Below, one piece after another: positions 17,581 to 24,678 of a DNA stretch of 64,000 nucleotides (the first letter of the stretch is position 1; each line of letters opens with the position of its first letter). The stretch comes from Cellulomonas phragmiteti (GTDB lineage: Bacteria > Actinomycetota > Actinomycetes > Actinomycetales > Cellulomonadaceae): NCBI RefSeq assembly GCF_016862775.1, contig NZ_BONP01000001.1, forward strand, positions 310,001-374,000. Reading direction: 5' to 3'. A model generated the notes under the pieces. The model ran no database searches. It was not told where the DNA came from and saw nothing but the letters and a program-made list of their open reading frames with translations. A program made the translations under genes and the position numbers.

Positions 17581-18798
17581 GTGCACGACACTGCCCCGCG
17601 CGACGAGGACGTGGCGTCCCGCGCACCCGGGGACGACGGTGCACCCCTGCGCATCCTCGTGGTGGAGGACGACGAGGGCGACGCGGTCCTCGTCCGCGAG
17701 CACCTGCAGGACGGTGGCCTCGTGCACGAGACGGTGTGGGTGCGGACCGTCGACGAGGCGCTCGCGCACCTCGACGTCGACTGCGTCCTGCTCGACCTCG
17801 GGCTCCCGGACGCGATGGGTCTCGCCGCGCTGCAGCGCGTGCTCGCCGCGGGTGCGCCGCCGGTGGTCGTCCTGACGGGCCTGACCGGGACCGACGCCGG
17901 GGTCGAGGCGGTCGCCGCCGGCGCGCAGGACTTCCTCGTCAAGGGCGACGTGGACGCCGACCTCCTCGCACGGGCCGTGCGCTACGCCGTGCAGCGCCGC
18001 CGCCTCGAGGACACCGACCGTGCCCTCTACCAGAGCCTCGTACGGGCGGCGGAGACGACGCGCCTCGAGCGCGCGCTGCTCCCCACACCGGTGGTCTCGG
18101 ACACCGGGATGGAGGTCCGTGTGGCCTACCGCGCGGGTCGTGACGGGCTGCTCGGCGGCGACTTCTACGACGTCGTGGAGCGCGCAGACGGCACGGTCCT
18201 GGCCATGATCGGTGACGTGTGCGGTCACGGGCCGGACGAGGCGGCGCTCGGCGCGACGCTGCGCACCGCCTGGCGGACGCTGGTGCTCGCCGAGATCCCC
18301 GCGGGCGAGATCCTCGGGCTCATGGAACGCGTCCTGGTGGCGGAGCGCGCCCGTCCGGAGATCTTCACGACGGCCTCCATGCTCGCCGTCCAGCCGGACC
18401 GGCGCACCGCCGACCTCTACCTGGCCGGGCACCCCGTGCCGCTGCTCCTGGGCCCGCCGGCCGTGCTGCTGCCGCCGGACGGACGCGGCCGGGCCCTCGG
18501 CATCCCCGTGGGCGGGGGGTGGCCCGCTCAGCGCCTCGACCTCGGTGCGTCCTGGCGCCTCCTGCTGTACACCGACGGACTGCTCGAGGCGACGGTCGCG
18601 GGCGGGGCGCAGCGGCTCGGCAAGGCCGGGCTGCTGGACGTCGTCGACGCCACGGTCCGGGGCACGGCGACGACCGACGGCGACGTGCGTCCCGACGAGG
18701 ACCCCCTGCTGGGACGGATGCTGTCCGGTGTGCGCGCGCTGCACGGTGGCGACCTCGTCGACGACGCCGCGGTCGTGCTGGTCGGGTGGGACGGGTGA
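17581..18798 (+). CDS. Receiver domain - SpoIIE-type PP2C phosphatase
   Basis: 405 residues. An N-terminal response-regulator receiver (~24-140) has the acidic pair in VVEDDEGDA, the phospho-acceptor Asp in CVLLDLGLPD and Lys in FLVKGD. After a short coiled link, a SpoIIE/RsbU-type PP2C phosphatase domain (~170-405) shows GGDFYDVV, MIGDVCGHG, YLAGHPVPLL, LLYTDGLLEA and a C-terminal DDAAVVLV. Such proteins dephosphorylate anti-anti-sigma factors in partner-switching stress pathways. GTG start with GGAAGGA upstream. It overlaps the histidine kinase gene by 4 bp (GTGA), suggesting that kinase controls it by phosphorylation. No anti-sigma genes are nearby. Confidence 0.92.
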   Translation: MHDTAPRDEDVASRAPGDDGAPLRILVVEDDEGDAVLVREHLQDGGLVHETVWVRTVDEALAHLDVDCVLLDLGLPDAMGLAALQRVLAAGAPPVVVLTGLTGTDAGVEAVAAGAQDFLVKGDVDADLLARAVRYAVQRRRLEDTDRALYQSLVRAAETTRLERALLPTPVVSDTGMEVRVAYRAGRDGLLGGDFYDVVERADGTVLAMIGDVCGHGPDEAALGATLRTAWRTLVLAEIPAGEILGLMERVLVAERARPEIFTTASMLAVQPDRRTADLYLAGHPVPLLLGPPAVLLPPDGRGRALGIPVGGGWPAQRLDLGASWRLLLYTDGLLEATVAGGAQRLGKAGLLDVVDATVRGTATTDGDVRPDEDPLLGRMLSGVRALHGGDLVDDAAVVLVGWDG

Positions 18799-20450
18799 GC
18801 GGCGCGGCCCGGATGGCGTCCACCACCCTGCGCCGACGCCTCACGGTCCTGCTCGTGGCGGCGGGCGCCCTGCTCGGCGTGGTGCTGGTCCTGGCGGGGT
18901 TCGTGCTCGCGCGCGCACTCGCCGCCCAGGAGGCCGTCACCGGCGTGTACTTCGAGGCGGTCACCAGTGCCGACGCCGCCTACGTCGGGCTGGTCGACGC
19001 GGAGACCGCCGTCCGGGGGTTCGCGCTCACGGGTGACGAGGTCACCCTGGAGCCCTACCTCCGCTCGCTCGACGCCGACGTGTCGTTCGCCGCCCTGGCC
19101 GACGGCCTGGTCACGGACGTCCCCGACTCGGACCTCAGCGCCAAGGCAGAGGCGGCAGCGCGGGCCGCGGCCCGCTGGCACGAGGAGTTCGCCCTGCCCC
19201 TCGTCGCACAGGTACGTGCCGAGGGCACCGCGTCCGTCAGCCCCGAGGAGGTCGAGGCGGGACGCGTCCTGTTCGACGACGCCCGGACCGCGGTCGACGA
19301 GTACGTCGACGAGGTGCGGGACGGCCGCGCGGCAGCCGTCCGCGACCTCGCACGGTGGACCTCCGCGACGGGCGGCCTGGTGCTGCTCCTGGTGCTCGCG
19401 GCGATCGGCACGGGCGTCGCGCTGTGGATCGCCCTGCGGCGCTGGGTCCTGACCCCGATGACGCAGCTCTCGCTGGCGACACGTGCGGTGACCCGGGGTG
19501 ATCTGAGCCATGTCGTCAGCGTCGAGGGTCCGGGCGAGGTCGAGGAGCTCGCGTCCGACGTCGAGCGGATGCGGCTGGGTCTCGTCACGCAGCTGGCCGA
19601 GCTGCGGACCTCGCGCGAGGAGATCGCCCAGGCGCACGACCGGCTGACCGAGCAGGCCGAGGAGCTGCGCCGCTCGAACCGGGACCTCGAGCAGTTCGCG
19701 TACGTCGCGTCGCACGACCTCCAGGAGCCGCTGCGCAAGGTCGCGAGCTTCACCCAGCTCCTGCAGAAGCGGTACGGCGGGCAGCTGGACGAGCGCGCCG
19801 ACCAGTACATCGACTTCGCGGTGGACGGTGCCAAGCGCATGCAGCGCCTGATCCAGGACCTGCTCGGGTTCTCCCGGGTGGGGAGGGTCGGCGGCGAGGT
19901 CGTGGACGTCGACCTCGCGCAGGCCCTCGCGCGCGCGCAGGACCAGCTCTCCGAGCGCATCGAGGAGTCGGGTGCCGTCGTCACCCACGACGACCTGCCG
20001 GTCGTCCGCGGCGAGGAGCCGCTCCTCGTCCAGCTCTTCCAGAACCTCGTCGGCAACGCCGTGAAGTTCCGGCACCCCGACCGGGTTCCCCAGGTGCACG
20101 TCTCGGCGCGGCGGGTCGACGGCGCCTGGGAGCTCGAGGCCCGCGACAACGGCATCGGGATCGACCCGCAGTACGTCGACCGGGTCTTCGTGATCTTCCA
20201 GCGCCTGCACGCCAAGGACCTGTACGAGGGCACCGGGATCGGCCTGGCGCTGTGCAAGAAGATCGTCGAGTTCCACGGCGGTCGCATCTGGATCCCGCCG
20301 ACCGAGGGGGAGGGGACCGCGATCCGCTGGACCCTCCCCGCGGACGCGGACGAGACCCCCGCCGAGGCGGACACGACCCCCGCTGAGGCGGACACGACCC
20401 CCGCTGACGCGGGCGAGAACCCCGGTCACGGGGACGGGAGACGGAGCTGA
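18795..20450 (+). CDS. CHASE3-HAMP sensor histidine kinase
   Basis: 551 residues. Two membrane segments (about 14-38 and 190-215) bracket an extracytoplasmic CHASE3 sensor domain (helical, with [15 protein letters not shown]). HAMP (~215-270), a short coiled coil, then HisKA with phospho-accepting His307 in [13 protein letters not shown], and HATPase with N box [11 protein letters not shown]1 DNGIGI and G2 GTGIGLALC. The HisKA sequence is of the phytochrome-like type that pairs with small Rcp1-like receivers, as encoded next. The C-terminal ~40 residues are a low-complexity Ala/Asp/Thr/Pro tail built from a 21-bp DNA repeat. Signal unknown. Confidence 0.92.
   Translation: MSGAARMASTTLRRRLTVLLVAAGALLGVVLVLAGFVLARALAAQEAVTGVYFEAVTSADAAYVGLVDAETAVRGFALTGDEVTLEPYLRSLDADVSFAALADGLVTDVPDSDLSAKAEAAARAAARWHEEFALPLVAQVRAEGTASVSPEEVEAGRVLFDDARTAVDEYVDEVRDGRAAAVRDLARWTSATGGLVLLLVLAAIGTGVALWIALRRWVLTPMTQLSLATRAVTRGDLSHVVSVEGPGEVEELASDVERMRLGLVTQLAELRTSREEIAQAHDRLTEQAEELRRSNRDLEQFAYVASHDLQEPLRKVASFTQLLQKRYGGQLDERADQYIDFAVDGAKRMQRLIQDLLGFSRVGRVGGEVVDVDLAQALARAQDQLSERIEESGAVVTHDDLPVVRGEEPLLVQLFQNLVGNAVKFRHPDRVPQVHVSARRVDGAWELEARDNGIGIDPQYVDRVFVIFQRLHAKDLYEGTGIGLALCKKIVEFHGGRIWIPPTEGEGTAIRWTLPADADETPAEADTTPAEADTTPADAGENPGHGDGRRS
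20346..20408. repeat. Three 21-bp tandem repeats in the kinase tail
   Basis: Units 20346-20366, 20367-20387 and 20388-20408 differ at a few positions and encode seven-residue A-D-(E/T)-T-P-A-(E/D) repeats. Copy number may vary between strains. Confidence 0.85.
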
Positions 20451-20451
20451 C

Positions 20452-20889
20452 ATGCCGGAGCAGAAGGTGATCGACGTCCTGCTGGTCGAGGACGACCCGG
20501 GCGACGTCCTCATGACACGGGAGGCGTTCGAGCACAACAAGGTGCGCAACCGGCTCTCCGTCGTGGCGGACGGCGTGAGCGCGCTGGAGTTCCTGCGCAA
20601 GCAGGGCGAGCACGCGGACGCCCCCACCCCCGACCTCGTCCTGCTCGACCTCAACCTGCCCCGCATGGACGGGCGCGAGGTGCTCGAGGCCATGAAGTCC
20701 GACGAGCGGATGCGCGCGATCCCGGTGGTCGTGCTCACGACGTCGGAGGCCGAGGAGGACGTCGTGCGCAGCTACTCGCTGCACGCGAACGCCTACGTCA
20801 CCAAGCCCGTGGACTTCGACCGGTTCATCGACGTGGTCCGGCAGATCGACGAGTTCTTCGTCGAGGTCGTGCGGCTGCCCGGTCGCTGA
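20452..20889 (+). CDS. Single-domain response regulator (Rcp1-like)
   Basis: 145-residue stand-alone receiver domain. Acidic pair in LLVEDDPGD, phospho-acceptor Asp in [14 protein letters not shown], conserved Thr in [11 protein letters not shown] and Lys in AYVTKPVDF. There is no output domain. The ATG begins 2 nt after the kinase stop, so it is co-translated. The long form with two extra helices resembles Rcp1-type partners of phytochrome-like kinases. It may act as a phosphate shuttle or sink between the kinase and the receiver-phosphatase encoded two genes upstream. Confidence 0.93.
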   Translation: MPEQKVIDVLLVEDDPGDVLMTREAFEHNKVRNRLSVVADGVSALEFLRKQGEHADAPTPDLVLLDLNLPRMDGREVLEAMKSDERMRAIPVVVLTTSEAEEDVVRSYSLHANAYVTKPVDFDRFIDVVRQIDEFFVEVVRLPGR

Positions 20890-20960
20890 CGGCCCGGGAA
20901 GAGACCACGACCTCCCGGCGTTGCAGCACTCGACTGCACGACGAGAGGCGAGTGGAATCG

Positions 20961-21905
20961 ATGCTGGATCCCCGGGACATCTACGACGTCGACGTCGACG
21001 CTGCCGCGCGCGTGGACGACGCGGCACGCCGAGGCGTCGGACCGATCCTGCTGCACGCCCTGCACGGCTTCGTCGACGCGGGTCAGGCCGGGCAGATCGC
21101 GGTGGACCACCTCGCCGGCGCGGGCGGCGGACAGCGCCTGGTGACCTTCGACGTCGACCAGCTGGTCGACTACCGGTCGCGCCGCCCGGTCATGACGTTC
21201 GACTCGGGGTGGACGCACTACGACGCGCCCCAGCTGGTCGTCGACCTGCTCGAGGACGCCCAGGGCGTGCCGTACCTGCTGCTGCACGGCGTCGAGCCGG
21301 ACGCGCAGTGGGAGCGGTGGGTCGCGGCCGTGCGGCAGGTCGTCGAGCGGTTCGACGTCCCGCTGGTGGTCGGGGTCCACGGGATCCCCATGGGCGTGCC
21401 GCACACCCGCCCGGTGTCGGTCACGGCGCACGCGACGCGGAGCGACCTCGTGGCCGACCACACGTCCTTCTTCGGCAACGTGCAGGTGCCCGGGAGCGCG
21501 TCGGCGCTGCTGGAGCTGCGCCTGGGGGAGTCCGGGCACGACGCGATGGGCTTCGCGGTGCACGTGCCGCACTACCTCGCACAGTCGCCGTTCCCCGCCG
21601 CGGGGCTCGCCGGGCTGCGGCACGTGGAGCGCGCGACCGGGCTCGACCTGGGGCTGGGAGCGCTGGAGCCGGCGGCGGCGGAGTCGCTGCGCGAGATCGA
21701 GCGGCAGGTCGAGGGGTCCACGGAGGTCGCGGCGGTCGTGCAGGCGCTCGAGGAGCAGTACGACGCCTTCACCCGCAGCGTGGGGCGCACCAGCCTGCTG
21801 GCCCAGGCGACGGACCTGCCCACGGCGGAGGAGATCGGCGCGGAGCTCGAGCGGTTCCTCGCGGAGCAGACCGACCCGCTCGACGGGGGTGGCCCGACGG
21901 GCTGA
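20961..21905 (+). CDS. PAC2 family protein
   Basis: 314 residues, related to the PAC2 (proteasome assembly chaperone 2) superfamily common in actinobacteria. Seen: MLDPRDIYDVD start, LLHALHGFVDAGQAG, a VTFDVDQLVDYRSRRP segment, GVEPDAQWERW and the GIPMGVPHTRP loop. The C-terminal third is acidic and helical. ATG at 20961 gives the family-typical MLDP start; the GTG at 20952 is in frame but only 3 nt from the GAGAGG motif. Bacterial function is unknown; link to the actinobacterial proteasome is only suggested by the family name. Confidence 0.85.
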   Translation: MLDPRDIYDVDVDAAARVDDAARRGVGPILLHALHGFVDAGQAGQIAVDHLAGAGGGQRLVTFDVDQLVDYRSRRPVMTFDSGWTHYDAPQLVVDLLEDAQGVPYLLLHGVEPDAQWERWVAAVRQVVERFDVPLVVGVHGIPMGVPHTRPVSVTAHATRSDLVADHTSFFGNVQVPGSASALLELRLGESGHDAMGFAVHVPHYLAQSPFPAAGLAGLRHVERATGLDLGLGALEPAAAESLREIERQVEGSTEVAAVVQALEEQYDAFTRSVGRTSLLAQATDLPTAEEIGAELERFLAEQTDPLDGGGPTG

Positions 21906-22197
21906 CCTGCGACGCTCGCCCGGCGTCGTGACCGGATCGTTGCCGAGCAGACCGGGACGACCGTCCACTTTTCGTGGCGTACGCCACAGACGTCGTGCAA
22001 AGATGCAGCCGTTGCAGTGACGTACGGACGCTCGACCGGTCCGCTCCTGCCGCCCCCCGGGGCAGGCGGGGTGCGAGGATCCGTCGGGTCCTCGGAGCAG
22101 CGGGGACCGGACCACCGGGTGCAGGACGTGAGGCATTGCGGCGCGCCGCGGGCACCGGCCCGCGGTGGTCACCTGGTGGGACAGAAGGATGCGGGAC
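21906..22197. other. Intergenic region and probable cold-shock mRNA leader
   Basis: 292 bp before the cold-shock gene. It holds a 14-bp palindrome (21974-21987), imperfect hairpins, and a perfect 8-bp stem with a 4-nt loop (22146-22165) about 33 nt before the start codon. No convincing -35/-10 pair was found. A long structured leader would fit cold-inducible control, as known for E. coli cspA, but this is inference. Confidence 0.45.
21974..21987. promoter_or_regulatory. Perfect palindrome GTGGCGTACGCCAC
   Basis: A 14-bp perfect inverted repeat without spacer, 211 bp upstream of the cold-shock gene. It has the form of a dimeric repressor or activator site; the binding protein is unknown. Confidence 0.45.
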
Positions 22198-22401
22198 ATG
22201 GCACAGGGCGCGGTCAAGTGGTTCAACGCCGAGAAGGGCTTCGGGTTCATCGCCCAGGACGACGGCGGCGCCGACGTCTTCGTCCACTACTCGGCCATCG
22301 ACACGCAGGGCTACCGCTCGCTCGACGAGGGTCAGCGTGTGGAGTTCGAGATCACGCAGGGTCAGAAGGGTCCGCAGGCGGAGCACGTCCGCCCGCTGTG
22401 A
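22198..22401 (+). CDS. Cold-shock protein (CspA family)
   Basis: 67-residue single cold-shock domain. The RNP1 motif is KGFGFI and RNP2 is VFVHYSAI, with [11 protein letters not shown] at the start and [18 protein letters not shown] end strands. These proteins bind single-stranded RNA/DNA and melt secondary structure. ATG with AAGGA 8 nt upstream; the upstream in-frame GTG at 22165 falls inside the leader hairpin. A strong terminator follows, so it is monocistronic. Confidence 0.96.
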   Translation: MAQGAVKWFNAEKGFGFIAQDDGGADVFVHYSAIDTQGYRSLDEGQRVEFEITQGQKGPQAEHVRPL

Positions 22402-22431
22402 CCTGACCGGCTCCGGCCGGGCACCTGCGAC

Positions 22432-22468
22432 GCACAGGGCCGCACCCGACCAGGGTGCGGCCCTGTGC
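22432..22468. terminator. Terminator after cold-shock gene
   Basis: A perfect 16-bp stem (22432-22447 with 22453-22468) and a 5-nt loop. It lies between convergent genes, so it may end transcription from both sides. Confidence 0.85.
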
Positions 22469-22482
22469 TGCGTCCGACCGGG

Positions 22483-23445
22483 TCAGCGGTCGGGGAGGGC
22501 GTCTGCCGGGGGAGTCGCAGCCGGCGGGTCCCGCAGGGGGCGCGCCGCGCCGGCCAGCGACCGGACCTCGAGGCCCGTCAGCAGCCGCGCGGGCACCGGC
22601 AGGGTCCGCAGGGTCCTGGCCAGCCCGGGGTCGTCCAGGAGCTCCTGGTCGTCGGTCCCGACCAGCAGGAGGTTGCCGTAGCGACGCCCGCGCAGCTGTG
22701 ACGGCTCGGCGACCACGCCCACGTGGGAGAACACGGCTGCGAGCGTCGCGAGCTCGGCCCTGGCCAGGGCGAGCGGTGGCCGGTCCGCGCAGTTGGCGAC
22801 GTAGACGCCGCCGGGGCGCAGGACGCGACGCACGTCCTCGGCGAACTCCAGGGTCGTGAGGTGCTCCGGGGTGCGGTCGCCGGCGAACACGTCGCGCGCG
22901 ACGACGTCGTACGTCGCGTCCGGCAGCCGGCCCAGCTCCGCGCGGGCCTCGCCGGCGCGCAGGCGCAGCCGCGGTGCACGTGGCAGGTCGAACCACTCGC
23001 GGGCGAGCCGCGCGAGCTCGGTGTCGAGCTCGACCGCGAGCTGGCGCGCGTCGGGGTGACGGTGCGCGAGAGCGCGGGCGAGCGCGCAGCCCCCGGCGCC
23101 GAGGTGCAGCACCGTCAGGTCCGGCCGGCCGTGGGCGACCACCTCGACGACCGCGGCCGCCTGCTGCATGTACTCGAAGTCGAGGAGGCCGGGGTCGTCG
23201 AGGTCGACGAACGAGCTGGGGACGCCGTTGACGAGGAGCGTGCCGGCGCGCGGCCGTCCCGGCTCGGGCACGACCTGCGCGGTCCCGGTGGAGACGGTGA
23301 CCGGGCCCTCGGGCCACGCGGGCGCCGCCGATGTCGGTGGTCGGCGGGACGATGGGTCGCGACGTCGGGCAGCCACCTGGTCACCGTACGCGGTGCGACC
23401 GGCCACGGGGCGATCAGGGAGGTGGGCATTGACGAGTTCGAACAC
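22483..23445 (-). CDS. Spermidine synthase-like methyltransferase-fold protein
   Basis: 320 residues with the spermidine-synthase/SAM-binding Rossmann fold: LLVNGVPSSFVDLDDP substrate strand, LEFEYM-type segment (LLDFEYMQQA), nucleotide loop LHLGAGGCALARAL, acidic VELD, and YDVVARDVFAG. Actinobacterial relatives are annotated as spermidine synthase or fused-synthase C-terminal proteins; aminopropyl transfer is unproven and many may act on other substrates. The start is uncertain: ATG 23445 lies inside an SOS box, and GTGs at 23406 and 23376 are alternatives, since the conserved region begins near residue 48. Confidence 0.75.
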   Translation of the reverse strand: MFELVNAHLPDRPVAGRTAYGDQVAARRRDPSSRRPPTSAAPAWPEGPVTVSTGTAQVVPEPGRPRAGTLLVNGVPSSFVDLDDPGLLDFEYMQQAAAVVEVVAHGRPDLTVLHLGAGGCALARALAHRHPDARQLAVELDTELARLAREWFDLPRAPRLRLRAGEARAELGRLPDATYDVVARDVFAGDRTPEHLTTLEFAEDVRRVLRPGGVYVANCADRPPLALARAELATLAAVFSHVGVVAEPSQLRGRRYGNLLLVGTDDQELLDDPGLARTLRTLPVPARLLTGLEVRSLAGAARPLRDPPAATPPADALPDR

Positions 23446-23453
23446 ATGTTCGA
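23438..23453. promoter_or_regulatory. LexA-binding SOS box 3
   Basis: TCGAACACATGTTCGA is a perfect palindrome identical in form to the mycobacterial SOS consensus TCGAAC-N4-GTTCGA. It lies 44 bp upstream of the HEPN gene and over the first possible start codon of the leftward synthase-like gene. Confidence 0.9.
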
Positions 23454-23497
23454 AGATGGTGTCGGCGGGCGGGCCGCCGCGACGGGAGGTGGCAGCG

Positions 23498-23938
23498 ATG
23501 ACCGGTCACGTGGACACGCGGGACGCCGTCTCGGTGCCGCCGCAGTCGGCCGAGCTGCTGGGCAGGGCGGATGCCGAGCTCCTGGCGGCGCAGTTCTCGG
23601 GCGAGCCGTGGGAGATGTTCTCCCACGCGCACCTGGCGGCTCTGCGCGCCGGGGCGGCGCTCGTCGCAGCCCGCGGTCGCCCGTCGGGGCGGGGCGCGCC
23701 GCGCACCGTCTGGGGGATGCTCGATGCCGTCGCTCCCGAGCTGCACCACCTGTCGGCGCTGTTCGCGCACGCCGCCACGCTGCGGTCCGCGGTCGACGCA
23801 GGTCGCTTCGAGCTCGTCTCCGCGCTGCGTGCCGAGCGAGCGCTGTGCGCCGCGGAGGACCTGGTCGACGCCGTGCGGGACGCGCTGCTGGCCGACGATC
23901 GGGCCCTCACCGCCCTGCCGGCTGCCGCGAGCAGGTGA
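23498..23938 (+). CDS. SAV_6107-type HEPN domain protein, SOS-controlled
   Basis: 146-residue all-helical protein resembling the SAV_6107 HEPN family of actinobacteria: SAELLGRADAELLAAQ, EMFSHAHLAALRAGAALVA and a C-terminal helix pair with AERALCAAEDLVDAVRD. The R-x4-6-H ribonuclease motif of toxin HEPNs is not evident, so this may be a non-catalytic helper. ATG with GGGAGGTG upstream. The perfect SOS box 44 bp upstream predicts induction by DNA damage. In other actinobacteria the family is often found near error-prone polymerase genes; none is present here. Confidence 0.72.
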   Translation: MTGHVDTRDAVSVPPQSAELLGRADAELLAAQFSGEPWEMFSHAHLAALRAGAALVAARGRPSGRGAPRTVWGMLDAVAPELHHLSALFAHAATLRSAVDAGRFELVSALRAERALCAAEDLVDAVRDALLADDRALTALPAAASR

Positions 23939-24014
23939 ATCCTCGGGGGAACTCGCGCGCGCCGGTGGCGGATCCACAGGTCCGTGCCGCATGATGATCG
24001 CCCTGCCGACGGTC

Positions 24015-24044
24015 GTTCGACTACCACCTTGGTGCCAGTCGAAC
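24015..24044. promoter_or_regulatory. 30-bp inverted repeat over the DUF3040 promoter
   Basis: Arms GTTCGACTACCACC and GGTGCCAGTCGAAC form a 14-bp inverted repeat with two mismatches and a 2-nt centre. TATCCT (24045-24050) directly adjoins it as a candidate -10 box. The half-sites face outward compared with an SOS box, so this is more likely an operator for another regulator or, less likely, a hairpin ending the HEPN transcript. Confidence 0.5.
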
Positions 24045-24088
24045 TATCCTGAGGCCACATAGTCCACCGGAGTTCGACGGGGGTCGGG

Positions 24089-24484
24089 ATGCCACTCTCC
24101 GAGTACGAGCAGCGCGTGCTCGAGCAGATGGAGCGTCAGCTGACGTCTGACGACCCGCGGCTCGCCAACACGCTCACGCGACGGGGCGGTCATCGACCCG
24201 TCACGCGCTACGTCGTCGCGGGTGTGGGCGCCGCAGTCGGCCTCCTGCTGCTCGTCATCGGCGCCGCGACGTCGCAGCCCTGGCTCGGCGCGATCGGCTT
24301 CGTCGTGATGTTCGCGGCGGTCGCCTTCGCGTTCGCCACGCCACGGACGGAGCGGACCGGCCCGCAGGGCACGGTGGCGGCGGACGGCTCGGTGCGCCCC
24401 GCCGCGACATCGACCAAGAAGCACGGGTTCATGTCGAAGCTCGAGGAGCGGTGGGACCGCCGTCGCGACGGCGACGGTCGCTGA
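24089..24484 (+). CDS. DUF3040 membrane protein
   Basis: 131 residues. The N-terminus MPLSEYEQRVLEQMERQL followed by DDPRLANTL is the DUF3040 signature. Two hydrophobic segments (about 48-67 and 71-91) form a hairpin in the membrane, and the C-terminal tail is basic and hydrophilic (KKHGFMSKLEERWDRRR). The family is widespread in actinobacteria near division genes; function unknown. Regulated perhaps through the inverted repeat upstream. Confidence 0.85.
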   Translation: MPLSEYEQRVLEQMERQLTSDDPRLANTLTRRGGHRPVTRYVVAGVGAAVGLLLLVIGAATSQPWLGAIGFVVMFAAVAFAFATPRTERTGPQGTVAADGSVRPAATSTKKHGFMSKLEERWDRRRDGDGR

Positions 24485-24578
24485 GCCTCCTCCTCCGGTC
24501 GACGATCCCTCGCCTGCGGGCGCGATGACCCGGTCGGGCCTCCGAACCTTGGCGTGATCTGGCGTGGCTTCACGCGAG

Positions 24579-24653
24579 TCGAGCCGGGCGTCATCGAGCC
24601 GCGCATCGTCGAGCCGCGCGTGGTCGAGGCGCGCGTCGTCGAGCCGGGCGTCG
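24579..24653. repeat. Five-copy 15-bp intergenic tandem repeat
   Basis: Five head-to-tail copies of a 15-bp unit starting TCGAG(C/G)CG at 24579, 24594, 24609, 24624 and 24639, with 1-3 differences each. It fills most of the gap between the convergent DUF3040 and transglutaminase genes. The rest of that gap (24485-24578, 24654-24678) shows nothing recognisable. It would encode pentapeptide repeats in one frame, but no credible gene spans it. Confidence 0.9.
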
Positions 24654-24678
24654 ACCCGGGCGGCGCGAACCGGGAATC

